64,000 nt of DNA from positions 31,871-95,870 of the forward strand of contig NZ_PDYG01000008.1 of assembly GCF_002735305.1 (NCBI RefSeq), in the 5' to 3' direction. The translations under genes were made by a program, and so were the position numbers. This document shows positions 8,567 through 16,687 of this stretch, piece by piece; positions within the stretch are counted from its first letter, which is position 1; each line of letters starts with the position of its first letter. The notes under the pieces were generated by a model that was given only the letters and a program-made list of their open reading frames with translations, was not told where the DNA came from and searched no databases. Source of the stretch: Agathobacter ruminis. GTDB lineage: Bacteria > Bacillota > Clostridia > Lachnospirales > Lachnospiraceae.

Positions 8567-9361
8567 ATGGTTAAAGTAGAAAAAAGTTATGTAAATAACA
8601 TGTTTTCAGTAGAAGGAAAAGTAGCACTCGTTACCGGTGCGACCGGAGCACTTGGCTCTGTTCTCGCTAAGGCATACGGATATGCAGGAGCAAAGGTATT
8701 CATGACCGGCCGTAACGATGCAAAATTAAAAGCTTTGGAAGAAGAATTCAAGGCAGAAAATATTGATTGTGCATATTTCGTTGCAGATCCTGCAAAAGAA
8801 GATGATGTAAAAGCTCTGGTAAAGGCTGTTGTCGAGAAATACGGTGAGGTAAACATCCTTGCAATCGCGCACGGATACAACAAGCCTGCAAACATTCTTG
8901 ATCAGTCTGTTGCTGACTGGCAGTATATCATGGACGCAGACTGCAAGTCTGTATATATTGTCTGCAAATATGTTGCTGAGCAGATGGTTGCTCAGGGCAA
9001 GGGCGGCAAGATGGTAGTTGTTACTTCTCAGCGTTCAAAGAGAGGTATGGCAGGATATACCGGATATTGTACTTCCAAGGGCGGTGCAGATCTGATGGTA
9101 TCTTCCATGGCTTGCGATCTTACTGCAAAATACGGCATCAATGTCAACTCTATCTGCCCGACCGTATTCCGTTCGGAACTGACCGAGTGGATGTACGATC
9201 CGGAATCAGAAGTTTACAAGAATTTCTTAAAGAGAGAGCCAATCGGCCGTCTCGGAGAGCCGGATGACTTTGTTGGATTTGCATTATTCTTATCATCAGA
9301 TGCTGCAAAATTCATGACCGGTGGCAACTACGATTGCTCAGGCGGATATCTTACCTGCTAA
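8567..9361 (+). CDS. SDR-family reductase, probable phloroglucinol reductase
   Basis: 264 residues from the ATG at 8567 with AGGAGG at 8553-8558; the longer frame lacks an RBS and overlaps the cupin gene. Short-chain dehydrogenase features: nucleotide motif TGATGALG (23-30), R49 after beta-2 (GRN), which favours NADPH, S154 in VTSQRS and the Y167-x3-K171 pair in YCTSK. The usual NNAG motif reads IAHGYN. Known phloroglucinol reductases are NADPH-dependent SDRs that convert phloroglucinol to dihydrophloroglucinol, and the next genes supply the following steps, so this assignment is preferred over a generic 3-oxoacyl reductase or a bile-acid BaiA-type enzyme. Substrate identity is inference from context. 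Confidence 0.72.
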   Translation: MVKVEKSYVNNMFSVEGKVALVTGATGALGSVLAKAYGYAGAKVFMTGRNDAKLKALEEEFKAENIDCAYFVADPAKEDDVKALVKAVVEKYGEVNILAIAHGYNKPANILDQSVADWQYIMDADCKSVYIVCKYVAEQMVAQGKGGKMVVVTSQRSKRGMAGYTGYCTSKGGADLMVSSMACDLTAKYGINVNSICPTVFRSELTEWMYDPESEVYKNFLKREPIGRLGEPDDFVGFALFLSSDAAKFMTGGNYDCSGGYLTC

Positions 9362-9409
9362 GAGCGGAGAGAATAAAATATTTGTTTTAATGAATAGGAG
9401 GATTATAAG

Positions 9410-10417
9410 ATGGCAAAAGTTGTTGTAGATTTGGCACATCCGTTTAGTGCAGAAATCCCTCGTTGGCCTTATTTTGACAAGCCTGAAATCGTGGGCGCAC
9501 ATACGATGGCAAAGGGTGGTGTATTAACCCAGAGAATTACCTGTACCATGCATACCGGAACACATTGTGATGCTCCACGTCATGTTATGGAATATGAATT
9601 TGACGGCAAACGTGCTCGTTATACACACGAGATGCCTGCTGATGCATATGCGGGAGAGGCAATTGTATTTAAAATTGATATCGAGCCATGGGGACTGATC
9701 ACCGATAAGCATCTTGATGCATGTATGAAGAAGTACGGCTTAAAGGACGGTGACTTAAAGGGCAAGATCCTTTGCTTAAATACAGGAATGCATCGTCTGT
9801 TTGATGATTCCAAGGCATATTATCATTATGCAGCAGGTACCGGAATCGATGCAGGAAAGTGGTTTGTAAAGCAGGGCGTTAAGTGTGTTGCAATGGACAG
9901 CCAGGCACTTGATCATCCGCTTCATACGGCTATGGGTAATAACGGTATGACCAGAATGAATCTTCTCGGTGCAACCGGATATCCGATTACAGAAGAATAC
10001 AAGCAGCTCTTTGGCGAGGAAGCTTATGCGGAATTCGACAAATTTGAATACATCCGTATCCATGGCAAGGAAGCTTATGAGAAGAAATTCGGCGAACTCG
10101 AAGACCTCGGCATCTGGGGAACATGGGAGCCATGCCACAAGGAAATGCTCGGACATGGTATCGTAGGTGTAGAAAACCTCGGTGGTGATCTCGACCGTAT
10201 CAGAGAAGGTAAGTGGTTTGAGTTCCATTGCTATCCAATCCGCTGGTACATGGGTGATGGTTCTATGGCTCATCCGGTAGCTTATGTAAACGAAGAAGAT
10301 GTTGACATGAGCGTTCCGGAGCGTACTTACAAATATTGCGGAACCGGATATGGTGATCCGGAAGGAAACGGAGACAGCTGTCTGGAATATATGCAGAGAC
10401 TGTTTAACCGTAAATAA
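9410..10417 (+). CDS. Cyclase-family hydrolase, probable dihydrophloroglucinol cyclohydrolase
   Basis: 335 residues, RBS AGGAGG at 9396-9401. The metal-binding signature of the cyclase superfamily (KynB, isatin hydrolase) is intact: HTGTHCDAPRH with H48, H52, D54 and H58; a second conserved region is DSQALDHPLH. At 335 residues it is far longer than kynurenine formamidases (about 210), with an extra C-terminal part rich in Tyr/Gly (residues about 240-335), which argues against KynB. Dihydrophloroglucinol cyclohydrolase, the C-C bond-cleaving enzyme reported from Clostridium scatologenes, hydrolyses the ring to 3-hydroxy-5-oxohexanoate. Its neighbours here (SDR upstream, BKACE and hydroxyacid dehydrogenase downstream) match that pathway. 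The substrate is inferred, not shown by the sequence. Confidence 0.72.
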   Translation: MAKVVVDLAHPFSAEIPRWPYFDKPEIVGAHTMAKGGVLTQRITCTMHTGTHCDAPRHVMEYEFDGKRARYTHEMPADAYAGEAIVFKIDIEPWGLITDKHLDACMKKYGLKDGDLKGKILCLNTGMHRLFDDSKAYYHYAAGTGIDAGKWFVKQGVKCVAMDSQALDHPLHTAMGNNGMTRMNLLGATGYPITEEYKQLFGEEAYAEFDKFEYIRIHGKEAYEKKFGELEDLGIWGTWEPCHKEMLGHGIVGVENLGGDLDRIREGKWFEFHCYPIRWYMGDGSMAHPVAYVNEEDVDMSVPERTYKYCGTGYGDPEGNGDSCLEYMQRLFNRK

Positions 10418-10434
10418 TCAAACGAATAACGCCG

Positions 10435-10464
10435 GCAACTGTCCTTGAAAATCGGGACAGTTGC
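10435..10464 (+). other. Intercistronic hairpin
   Basis: Ten-bp perfect stem, 10435-10444 with 10455-10464, loop of 10 nt, no immediate T-run. It sits between the cyclohydrolase and lyase genes and may act in mRNA processing, stability or partial termination that sets relative expression. Confidence 0.6.
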
Positions 10465-10489
10465 TTGTGGTTTTAGGAAAGGAAATAAA

Positions 10490-11329
10490 ATGGCAAAAAA
10501 GACAATTATCACAGTGGCTTGTACAGGAGCCTGGCCAAAAAAGGAGAACAACCCAAATGTTCCGATGACTCCTGCAGAAATCGCAGAGGATGTCTATGAT
10601 TGCTGGCAGGCAGGTGCAGCAATTGCTCATTTACATATGCGTGACGACGAGGGTAATGGAACCATGTCAGCTGACAAATTCCGTGAGACCGTGAACCTTC
10701 TTCGCACCAATCATCCGGATTGCGATATTATTTTGAATCTGACAACCTCCGGAGATCTGAATGCAACTGATGAAACCCGTCAGATCCATCTGAAGGAATT
10801 GCGTCCGGAAATGGGATCATATGATTGCGGTTCCATGAACTGGTTAAATTCCGGATTATTTATCAACTCTCCGAAATTCCTGGAAGAATTGGGACATAAT
10901 ATGCAGGAGTGGGGTGTAAAGCCTGAAATCGAGGCATTTGACCCTGGTATGATTGCAAATGCTGCATATTATTTGAAGAAAGGTGTGTTAAAAGCACCGC
11001 TTCATTTCCAGTTCTGCATGGGCTGTGCAAATGGTATTCCGGGTTCCATGAAGAACCTGATTTTCATGAAAGAAACCATGGAAAGCTTATGCCCGGGTTC
11101 TACCTGGAGTTGCTTCGGTGTCGGCAAGAGCGCACTTGAGATGACTTACGGTGCCATTGCATTGGGCGGACATATCCGTGTCGGAATGGAAGACAATGTC
11201 ATGTATGCAAAGGGCGTATTGGCAGACAGCAACCGTCAATTCGTAGAGCGTGCGGCTCGTCTGATTCGTGAGTATGGCAACGAGGTTGCAACTCCGGATG
11301 AAGCACGCGAAATCTTAGGTTTGAAATAA
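10490..11329 (+). CDS. BKACE-family lyase, probable triacetate acetoacetate-lyase
   Basis: 279 residues from the ATG at 10490 with AGGAAAGG at 10475-10482. This is a beta-keto acid cleavage enzyme (DUF849; relatives of 3-keto-5-aminohexanoate cleavage enzyme Kce). Zinc ligands H47 and H49 in AHLHMRD and E234 in RVGMEDN are present, as are the early ACTGAW and later AFDPGM elements. Such enzymes use acetyl-CoA to split a beta-keto acid, releasing acetoacetate plus a new CoA thioester. In phloroglucinol degradation the reaction is triacetate (3,5-dioxohexanoate) + acetyl-CoA to two acetoacetyl-level products. The stop overlaps the next ATG (TAATG). Lysine fermentation by Kce is a less likely alternative because no other kam/kdd genes are near. 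Confidence 0.75.
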   Translation: MAKKTIITVACTGAWPKKENNPNVPMTPAEIAEDVYDCWQAGAAIAHLHMRDDEGNGTMSADKFRETVNLLRTNHPDCDIILNLTTSGDLNATDETRQIHLKELRPEMGSYDCGSMNWLNSGLFINSPKFLEELGHNMQEWGVKPEIEAFDPGMIANAAYYLKKGVLKAPLHFQFCMGCANGIPGSMKNLIFMKETMESLCPGSTWSCFGVGKSALEMTYGAIALGGHIRVGMEDNVMYAKGVLADSNRQFVERAARLIREYGNEVATPDEAREILGLK

Positions 11330-11520
11330 TGACCTGGGGACCGAGCTTCATGTACTACATCTGTCCGAACTGTGGGAAAAAATTTAAATACGCCCTGGAT
11401 ATGATCCCTGAATTTGGCGACGACTACGGCAAATGTCCTGTTTGCGGAACGATGGGAACTTATGAAAAAGACGGAGCCCGCACGAAAGATGATGCAGATT
11501 ATGAAGAAGTAGACGAATAA
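11329..11520 (+). CDS. Small rubredoxin-like zinc-ribbon protein
   Basis: 63 residues if it starts at the ATG overlapping the lyase stop; a second ATG at 11350, preceded by GGGGA at 11336-11340, would give 56 residues beginning MYYICPNCG. Both cysteine pairs are seen: CPNCGKKF and CPVCGTMG, about 20 residues apart, followed by an acidic tail. The spacing suits a tetrahedral zinc or iron site of the rubredoxin/zinc-ribbon kind. It may be a small electron carrier or a subunit of a neighbouring enzyme; its lodging between the lyase and the dehydrogenase suggests a partner role, but no function is assigned. Confidence 0.7.
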   Translation: MTWGPSFMYYICPNCGKKFKYALDMIPEFGDDYGKCPVCGTMGTYEKDGARTKDDADYEEVDE

Positions 11521-11546
11521 TCTTTTTCTGAGAAAAGAGGCAGGAA

Positions 11547-12476
11547 ATGTTTGATATCAAAGAAATATTAATTTGCGGCGGCGGTATGATGGGAAAGAAC
11601 ATTGCATTTGTAATGGCTTCCAACCCGGAATATCAGGTCACCGTATATGATTTGTATGAGACCGATGTGGCAGGAGGCATTCGCACCAATACCAGACAGC
11701 TGGTGGAAAAAGGTGTCATGACGGATGCGGATATCGACGATCGTTTGAGCCGTATTACATTCACCACCGACATCGATTCTCCACTCATCGCAAAAGCAGA
11801 CCTTGTGATTGAGGCTGTTTTTGAGGATATGAAGATTAAGCAGGAGACATTCGCAAAGCTTGAGGCAAGATGCCGCGAGAATACCATCTTCTGTACCAAT
11901 TCTTCTGTTATGAGCCCATCACAGATTTCCGAGAAGTTGCAGCATCGCGAGCGCTTTGTCGGAACACATTTCTGGAATCCGGGCCATCTGATTCCGCTCG
12001 TTGAAGTCATTAAGAGTGATGCTTCTTCGGATGAAGTGGCACAGACAGTGATGGAAGTGCTTCGCAAGGCAGGCAAGAAGCCGGTCCTTTGCAAAAAGGA
12101 TGTACCGGGCTTTATTGCCAATCGTATGCAGCATGCGCTTTGGCGTGAGGCAATCTACATTGTGGAGAGCGGAATCGCAGATGCCGCAACCGTAGATGAA
12201 GCTGTCAAATATGCATTCGGACTTCGTCTTCCACAGCTTGGACCGATGGAGAATGCAGATATGGTCGGAACAGATCTGACCTATAATATTCATGATTATA
12301 TCTTGAAAGACTTATGTGATTCACATGAGCCGTCGCCGCTTTTGACGCAATTGCGCGACGAGGGCAAGCTTGGATTTAAATCCGGAGAAGGTTTCCAGAA
12401 ATGGACACCGGAACAGGTTGCAAAATCCAATGCCGATTTGAATGAGTATCTTATTCGGATGCTTTACGGAAAGTAA
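11547..12476 (+). CDS. 3-hydroxyacyl-CoA dehydrogenase-family enzyme, probable 3-hydroxy-5-oxohexanoate dehydrogenase
   Basis: 309 residues. The NAD-binding N-terminal domain has GGGMMG (residues 11-16), acidic D35 after beta-2 (NAD preference), and the catalytic region S119/S120, H141 in THFWNPGH and E153. The C-terminal dimer domain has VPGFIANRM. HFWNP rather than HFFNP marks a subfamily that acts on free hydroxyacids (carnitine dehydrogenase and lambda-crystallin type) rather than CoA esters. In context it would oxidise (S)-3-hydroxy-5-oxohexanoate, the product of ring opening, to triacetate for the BKACE lyase. It begins 26 nt after the zinc-ribbon gene. Confidence 0.75.
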   Translation: MFDIKEILICGGGMMGKNIAFVMASNPEYQVTVYDLYETDVAGGIRTNTRQLVEKGVMTDADIDDRLSRITFTTDIDSPLIAKADLVIEAVFEDMKIKQETFAKLEARCRENTIFCTNSSVMSPSQISEKLQHRERFVGTHFWNPGHLIPLVEVIKSDASSDEVAQTVMEVLRKAGKKPVLCKKDVPGFIANRMQHALWREAIYIVESGIADAATVDEAVKYAFGLRLPQLGPMENADMVGTDLTYNIHDYILKDLCDSHEPSPLLTQLRDEGKLGFKSGEGFQKWTPEQVAKSNADLNEYLIRMLYGK

Positions 12477-12482
12477 AATAAA

Positions 12483-12506
12483 TGCGGGGGAGTTTTCTCT
12501 CCCGCA
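12483..12506 (+). other. GC-rich hairpin between dehydrogenase and regulator
   Basis: Ten-bp stem (12483-12492 with 12497-12506, one G-U pair) with a TTTT loop. No strong T-run follows, so it may be a weak terminator or processing site that separates the enzyme genes from the regulator. Confidence 0.6.
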
Positions 12507-12536
12507 GATTTCAATGCATGACTAGAGGAGTAATGT

Positions 12537-12992
12537 ATGAGCGATCAGGAAAAAAGAGATCCGGTTAACCCATATCACTATGCACTGCATTGTATGGGCG
12601 GCAAATGGAAGATGACCATTTTACATGAAATGTACACTTATGGCCAGATTCGTTTCAATCAGACATTGAAAGTGTTGCCGCTTTCGGAGAAAGTTTTAAG
12701 TCAGCAGTTAAAAGAACTGTGTGCGGATGGACTGGTGGAACGAATTGTGGATGGCAATGCACATCCGCCATTGATTCATTATCAGTTGACAAAAGAGGCG
12801 GAGGAACTGATTCCGGCTCTGGATATTTTGTATGTATGGTCCATTCGCCAAATGAAAGAAAAAGAAATTCCGATTGACACGGATGCTTATGTAGTGCATC
12901 AGTCGGAAAAATATATGGAAGCTTTGAAAGATGTCATCGATTCTGAGGAGATGAAGAATATTTCCAGAAGACGCGTTCATGGCGACTTGTGA
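12537..12992 (+). CDS. HxlR/DUF24-family transcriptional regulator
   Basis: 151 residues with GAGGAG upstream (12523-12528). The winged-helix core of the HxlR family is clear: MGGKWKMTILHEMYTYGQIRFNQ, then LSEKVLSQQLKEL (recognition helix) and LVERIV. Several relatives (YodB, CatR) sense quinones and phenolics through an N-terminal cysteine that precedes a proline. Here that position is N11-P12, while a cysteine (C19) sits eight residues later directly before MGGKWK. A roughly 40-residue C-terminal extension beyond the winged helix is also present. It probably controls this cluster; candidate half-sites lie upstream of the promoter at 8077. Confidence 0.85.
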   Translation: MSDQEKRDPVNPYHYALHCMGGKWKMTILHEMYTYGQIRFNQTLKVLPLSEKVLSQQLKELCADGLVERIVDGNAHPPLIHYQLTKEAEELIPALDILYVWSIRQMKEKEIPIDTDAYVVHQSEKYMEALKDVIDSEEMKNISRRRVHGDL

Positions 12993-13067
12993 GTTTGAAT
13001 TTGAATATGTTATCCAAAATGGGAATCATTAATAGATCAGTCACAGATTGTATATGGAGGTAATGTG

Positions 13068-14513
13068 ATGAAAAAATTAGAAGCAGATGTAGTAGTTGTA
13101 GGTGCAGGCCCTTCCGGACTCGCAGCATCCGTTCAGGCAGCGGATGACGGAGCAAAGGTTGTGGTATTGAACAAGGCGGATGTTGTCGGTGGTGCCGCAA
13201 ACATGGGAATGGGACCACTCGGTATCGGAACCAGACAGCAGCAGGCGCAGATGGTTGACATTGATGTAGAAAAAGCTTTCAAAATGTTTATGGATTATAC
13301 CCATTGGAGAGTTGATGCCAACCTTGTAAAGAAATATTTTGAGAATTCAAAGGATACCATCGAATGGCTCGAGGATATGGGCGTAGAATTTGCAGGCGCA
13401 TATCCGTATTTCCCGAAGTCAGAGGCAACCTGGCATATTGTGGCAGTCAATGGCGGAATCGGCCGTAACGGCGGTGCAATCATGAACAAGGCCATGATGG
13501 ACAAGGGAACCGAGCTCGGTGTGGAATATCTGAATTCCGTTACCGTTGAATCCATTACAATGGATGGCGGAAAGGTGTCCGGTGTCAAGGCAAAAGCGGC
13601 AGACGGAGAAGAAATCGAAGTTTCCGCAAAGGCAGTCATTATTGCGACCGGTGGAGCAGGCGATTCACCTGAATATATCAAAGAGCGTATGGGATATACC
13701 TGGGGCGAGGATATGTTCAACTTCCGTATTCCGGGACTTGAGGGCGACGGAATTAAGATGGCAATTGCTGCAGGTGCTGCGACCACAGAGATGAATATCG
13801 AAATGATTTATGTATTGCCAAATACAGATATGATCGAGCCATTGCCGGCGGTATTTATGCAGCCGAACCTGATGGTAAACAAATTCGGTCGTCGCTTCAT
13901 CAATGAGGAGCAGATGCAGAATACTACCTTTACCGGAAATGCAATTAATATCCAGAAAGGATCTGTCGGATATTCTATTTTTGACTCATCCATTTTGAAG
14001 GGATATAAGAAGAGAGGACTCGACGTGGTCAACTTCGTACATCATCCGGAAAATCTTGATGAATTTGACGAAGTGCTCGAAGCACAGATTGCCGGAGGCA
14101 ATCCTGATGTTTATATGGCAGATACCATCGAGGAACTTGCAGAAAAACTTGGTATCGATCCGGAAGCTTTGGCAGATACCGTAGATGAATACAATGATAT
14201 GTGTGATGCGGCTGATACTCAGTTCTACAAACCACGCAAATTCATGAAGCCAATCCGCAAAGCACCATTCTATGCAGGCGCATTCCGCCCGTCAGGATAT
14301 GGTACACTCGGCGGAATCAAGGTCAATGACAATATGGAAGTATTGAAACCGGATTGGGAAAAGGTACCGGGCCTGTTTGCATGCGGAACCGATACATGTA
14401 CCATTTACGGTGACAGCTACATGTTCCTGCTGCCGGGTAATACCATGGGATATTGTCTGAATTCCGGTCGTTTTGCCGGTGAAGGCGCAGCTGATTATGC
14501 AAATGAAAATTAA
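13068..14513 (+). CDS. FAD-dependent oxidoreductase, fumarate-reductase flavoprotein family
   Basis: 481 residues from the ATG at 13068 with GGAGG at 13056-13060 (the GTG three bases earlier is closer than ideal). FAD_binding_2 features: VVVVGAGPSGLAASV near the N-terminus, AVIIATGGAG, NKFGRRFINEE, RPSGYGTLGGI and the C-terminal LFACGTDTCTIYGDSY. No haem-binding, FMN-binding or twin-arginine region precedes the FAD domain, so it is a cytoplasmic single-domain reductase of the kind that reduces activated C=C bonds of organic acids or unsaturated ketones. Electrons probably come from the next two gene products. The natural substrate is not evident; a phenolic side chain, flavonoid or cyclic enone feeding the phloroglucinol route is a reasonable guess. 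Confidence 0.8.
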   Translation: MKKLEADVVVVGAGPSGLAASVQAADDGAKVVVLNKADVVGGAANMGMGPLGIGTRQQQAQMVDIDVEKAFKMFMDYTHWRVDANLVKKYFENSKDTIEWLEDMGVEFAGAYPYFPKSEATWHIVAVNGGIGRNGGAIMNKAMMDKGTELGVEYLNSVTVESITMDGGKVSGVKAKAADGEEIEVSAKAVIIATGGAGDSPEYIKERMGYTWGEDMFNFRIPGLEGDGIKMAIAAGAATTEMNIEMIYVLPNTDMIEPLPAVFMQPNLMVNKFGRRFINEEQMQNTTFTGNAINIQKGSVGYSIFDSSILKGYKKRGLDVVNFVHHPENLDEFDEVLEAQIAGGNPDVYMADTIEELAEKLGIDPEALADTVDEYNDMCDAADTQFYKPRKFMKPIRKAPFYAGAFRPSGYGTLGGIKVNDNMEVLKPDWEKVPGLFACGTDTCTIYGDSYMFLLPGNTMGYCLNSGRFAGEGAADYANEN

Positions 14514-14569
14514 GCATTTGTCAGAAAACCAATAGATTAGAGAAATAAAAGAGAAGAGAGAGGGATCAA

Positions 14570-16687
14570 ATGGGAACAGTTCAATTAACCATTGATGGTT
14601 ATAAGATTGAGGCAGATGAATCCAAAACCGTCTTAGAGGCTGCTTTGGATAATGGCATCTACATTCCTCATCTTTGCCATCATGAAAATCTTCATCCGAA
14701 TGGAGGATGTCGTCTCTGTGTTGTAAAACAGGACGGAGTCGACGGTGTGATTACATCATGCTCCACAAAAGTAAAAGAGGGAATGGTGATTCATACCAAA
14801 GACGAGCAGGCGGAAGCAATCCGCAAGCTTTCTTGTGACTTCATGTTCAAAACGCATCCGACAGAATGTACCGGATGTCCGAAATACGGTAAATGCCAGC
14901 TGGCATCAATTTCACAGTATGTCGGAGATACCGGACGCGATCTGCGCTATTGCCAGATTCGTGTGACCGCAGACGAGAGCAATCCGCTCATGTTGCATGA
15001 GATGCATCGCTGTATTCTTTGCGGACGCTGTGTCAGAGCCTGCAACGAAATGCGTGGTGTAGGTGCATTGAAATTTGAAAAGGTTGACGGAAGAATGCGC
15101 GTCGTAATCAATGGCGACAGCCTTGAAGAAGCAGGATGCCGTTTCTGTGGCGCCTGCGTGGAAGTATGCCCGACCGGTTCCATCCGCGATAAGGTTGGCG
15201 TATTTGATGACAATCTTCCAAAGGAGCGTGCACTGGTACCATGCCGTGAGGCTTGTCCTGCACATGTCAATGTGCCGAAGTATATCCGTTATATCAACGA
15301 GGGCAATTATGCGGCAGCTGCAGCAACCGTTCGCGAGAAGGTTCCGTTCCCGGAGACTTTGGGTTATGTCTGTGTGCATGACTGCGAAGCAAATTGTAAG
15401 AGAAACTTCTTAAATGGTGCGGTATCCATCCGCAACTTAAAGAGATATGCAGCATCGCAGGATGACGGGTCATGGAAGAAGAATGCATTCCAGAAGCCGG
15501 ATACAGGCAAGAAGGTTGCAGTCATCGGATCCGGTCCGGCAGGATTGACGGTTGCATATTATATGAGAAAGCTCGGCCATGAAGTGACTGTATTTGAGAA
15601 ACTGCCGAAGGCAGGTGGACAGATGCGATATGGTATTCCTTCTTATCGTCTCCCGCGTGAGGTTCTCGATGCAGAAATCGCAGAGATTGAAGCAATCGGT
15701 GTTAAGATCGAATGCAACAGCGAAGTGAAGAGCGCCGTAGAATTAAAGAAAGATTATGATGTTGTCTATGCAGCAATCGGAACACATGCAGGAAACAAGC
15801 TTCCGCTTGAAAACAATGATCTGCCGGATGTGTATCTGAATGCAGACTTCCTGCGTGCAGAGAATCTTGGAAATCCGCTTCCGGTTGGAGAGAATGTTGT
15901 CGTTTTGGGTGGTGGTAATGTTGCCATCGACTGTGCGGAAACCGCAGTCAGACTTGGTGCAAAGCATGTTGTTATGACCTGTCTTGAGGCACCGGACAAG
16001 ATGACCGCTTCTGCGGAAGAAGTGACATGGGCAAAAGAGGATGGAATCATCGTAGAAAATTCCAGAACCTTTGATGCAATTGTTGCAGAGAATGGCAAAG
16101 TGACCGGTCTGACCGTTACCGGAATTGAAGGACTGAAATTCGGACCGAAGGGACCGGAATTCACCAGAATCCCGGATTCTACCGTAACCTTCCCGGCCGA
16201 TACCGTAATCTTTGCAGTCGGACAGCATCCGGATGTGACAGAAGAATTCGGTGTGGAATTGAACCGCGGTCGTATCGTGGTGAATCCGGAGACCTTTGCA
16301 ACCAATATCGAGGGCATTTATGCATCCGGAGACTGTGTCACCGGAACCAGATCTGTCATTCAGGCTGTCGGAGAAGCACGTCTTGCTGTATCCGCAATGG
16401 ATCAGTATCTCGGCGGAGATGGCAATATCGAAGAGAATCTGGCACCGGAGCAGGATGCAAATCCATGCATCGGCAAGGCTACAGAGGCACAGCGTGCTAA
16501 CCGTACCGAACCGAGAACCATCGATGCGGCAGACCGCGTAAAGAATTTCGAGCCAATGGATCTCGGATTCGACTGCAGCATGGCAGGCTGTGAGGCAGAC
16601 CGCTGTCTCCAGTGTGATTTAAGACTTCAGATTGCACCTCAGAAATTCTGGAGCGATTATGTTCCTGAGGAAGGAGGCGCAGAATAA
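14570..16687 (+). CDS. NuoG-like ferredoxin region fused to GltD-type NAD(P)H oxidoreductase
   Basis: 705 residues. Domains in order: [2Fe-2S] ferredoxin (about 1-80, cysteines in HLCHHE, CRLC and TSCS); a NuoG-type His/Cys cluster HPTECTGCPKYGKC (about 98-111); two [4Fe-4S] motifs CILCGRCVRAC and CRFCGACVEVCP (about 148-205); a GltD-type helical Fe-S domain starting CREACPAHVNVPKYI; then two dinucleotide folds, FAD at GSGPAGLTVAYYM and NAD(P)H at VLGGGNVAIDCAE, ending YASGDCVTGTRS. A last cysteine group CEADRCLQC closes the protein. It is a cytoplasmic diaphorase able to take electrons from NAD(P)H and pass them through at least four clusters. The stop overlaps the next start (TAATG), so equimolar synthesis with the NuoF-like protein is likely. 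Confidence 0.85.
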   Translation: MGTVQLTIDGYKIEADESKTVLEAALDNGIYIPHLCHHENLHPNGGCRLCVVKQDGVDGVITSCSTKVKEGMVIHTKDEQAEAIRKLSCDFMFKTHPTECTGCPKYGKCQLASISQYVGDTGRDLRYCQIRVTADESNPLMLHEMHRCILCGRCVRACNEMRGVGALKFEKVDGRMRVVINGDSLEEAGCRFCGACVEVCPTGSIRDKVGVFDDNLPKERALVPCREACPAHVNVPKYIRYINEGNYAAAAATVREKVPFPETLGYVCVHDCEANCKRNFLNGAVSIRNLKRYAASQDDGSWKKNAFQKPDTGKKVAVIGSGPAGLTVAYYMRKLGHEVTVFEKLPKAGGQMRYGIPSYRLPREVLDAEIAEIEAIGVKIECNSEVKSAVELKKDYDVVYAAIGTHAGNKLPLENNDLPDVYLNADFLRAENLGNPLPVGENVVVLGGGNVAIDCAETAVRLGAKHVVMTCLEAPDKMTASAEEVTWAKEDGIIVENSRTFDAIVAENGKVTGLTVTGIEGLKFGPKGPEFTRIPDSTVTFPADTVIFAVGQHPDVTEEFGVELNRGRIVVNPETFATNIEGIYASGDCVTGTRSVIQAVGEARLAVSAMDQYLGGDGNIEENLAPEQDANPCIGKATEAQRANRTEPRTIDAADRVKNFEPMDLGFDCSMAGCEADRCLQCDLRLQIAPQKFWSDYVPEEGGAE

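Noticed and set aside
9410..10417. Kynurenine formamidase (KynB)
   Set aside because: The metal motif fits, but the protein is over 100 residues longer and no tryptophan-degradation genes are near.
11547..12476. Beta-oxidation or butyrate-pathway 3-hydroxybutyryl-CoA dehydrogenase
   Set aside because: No thiolase, crotonase or acyl-CoA dehydrogenase genes adjoin, and HFWNP marks the free-acid subfamily.
15766..16317. 183-codon minus-strand reading frame in the GltD-type gene
   Set aside because: Antisense to an intact dinucleotide-binding domain, with no start signals.
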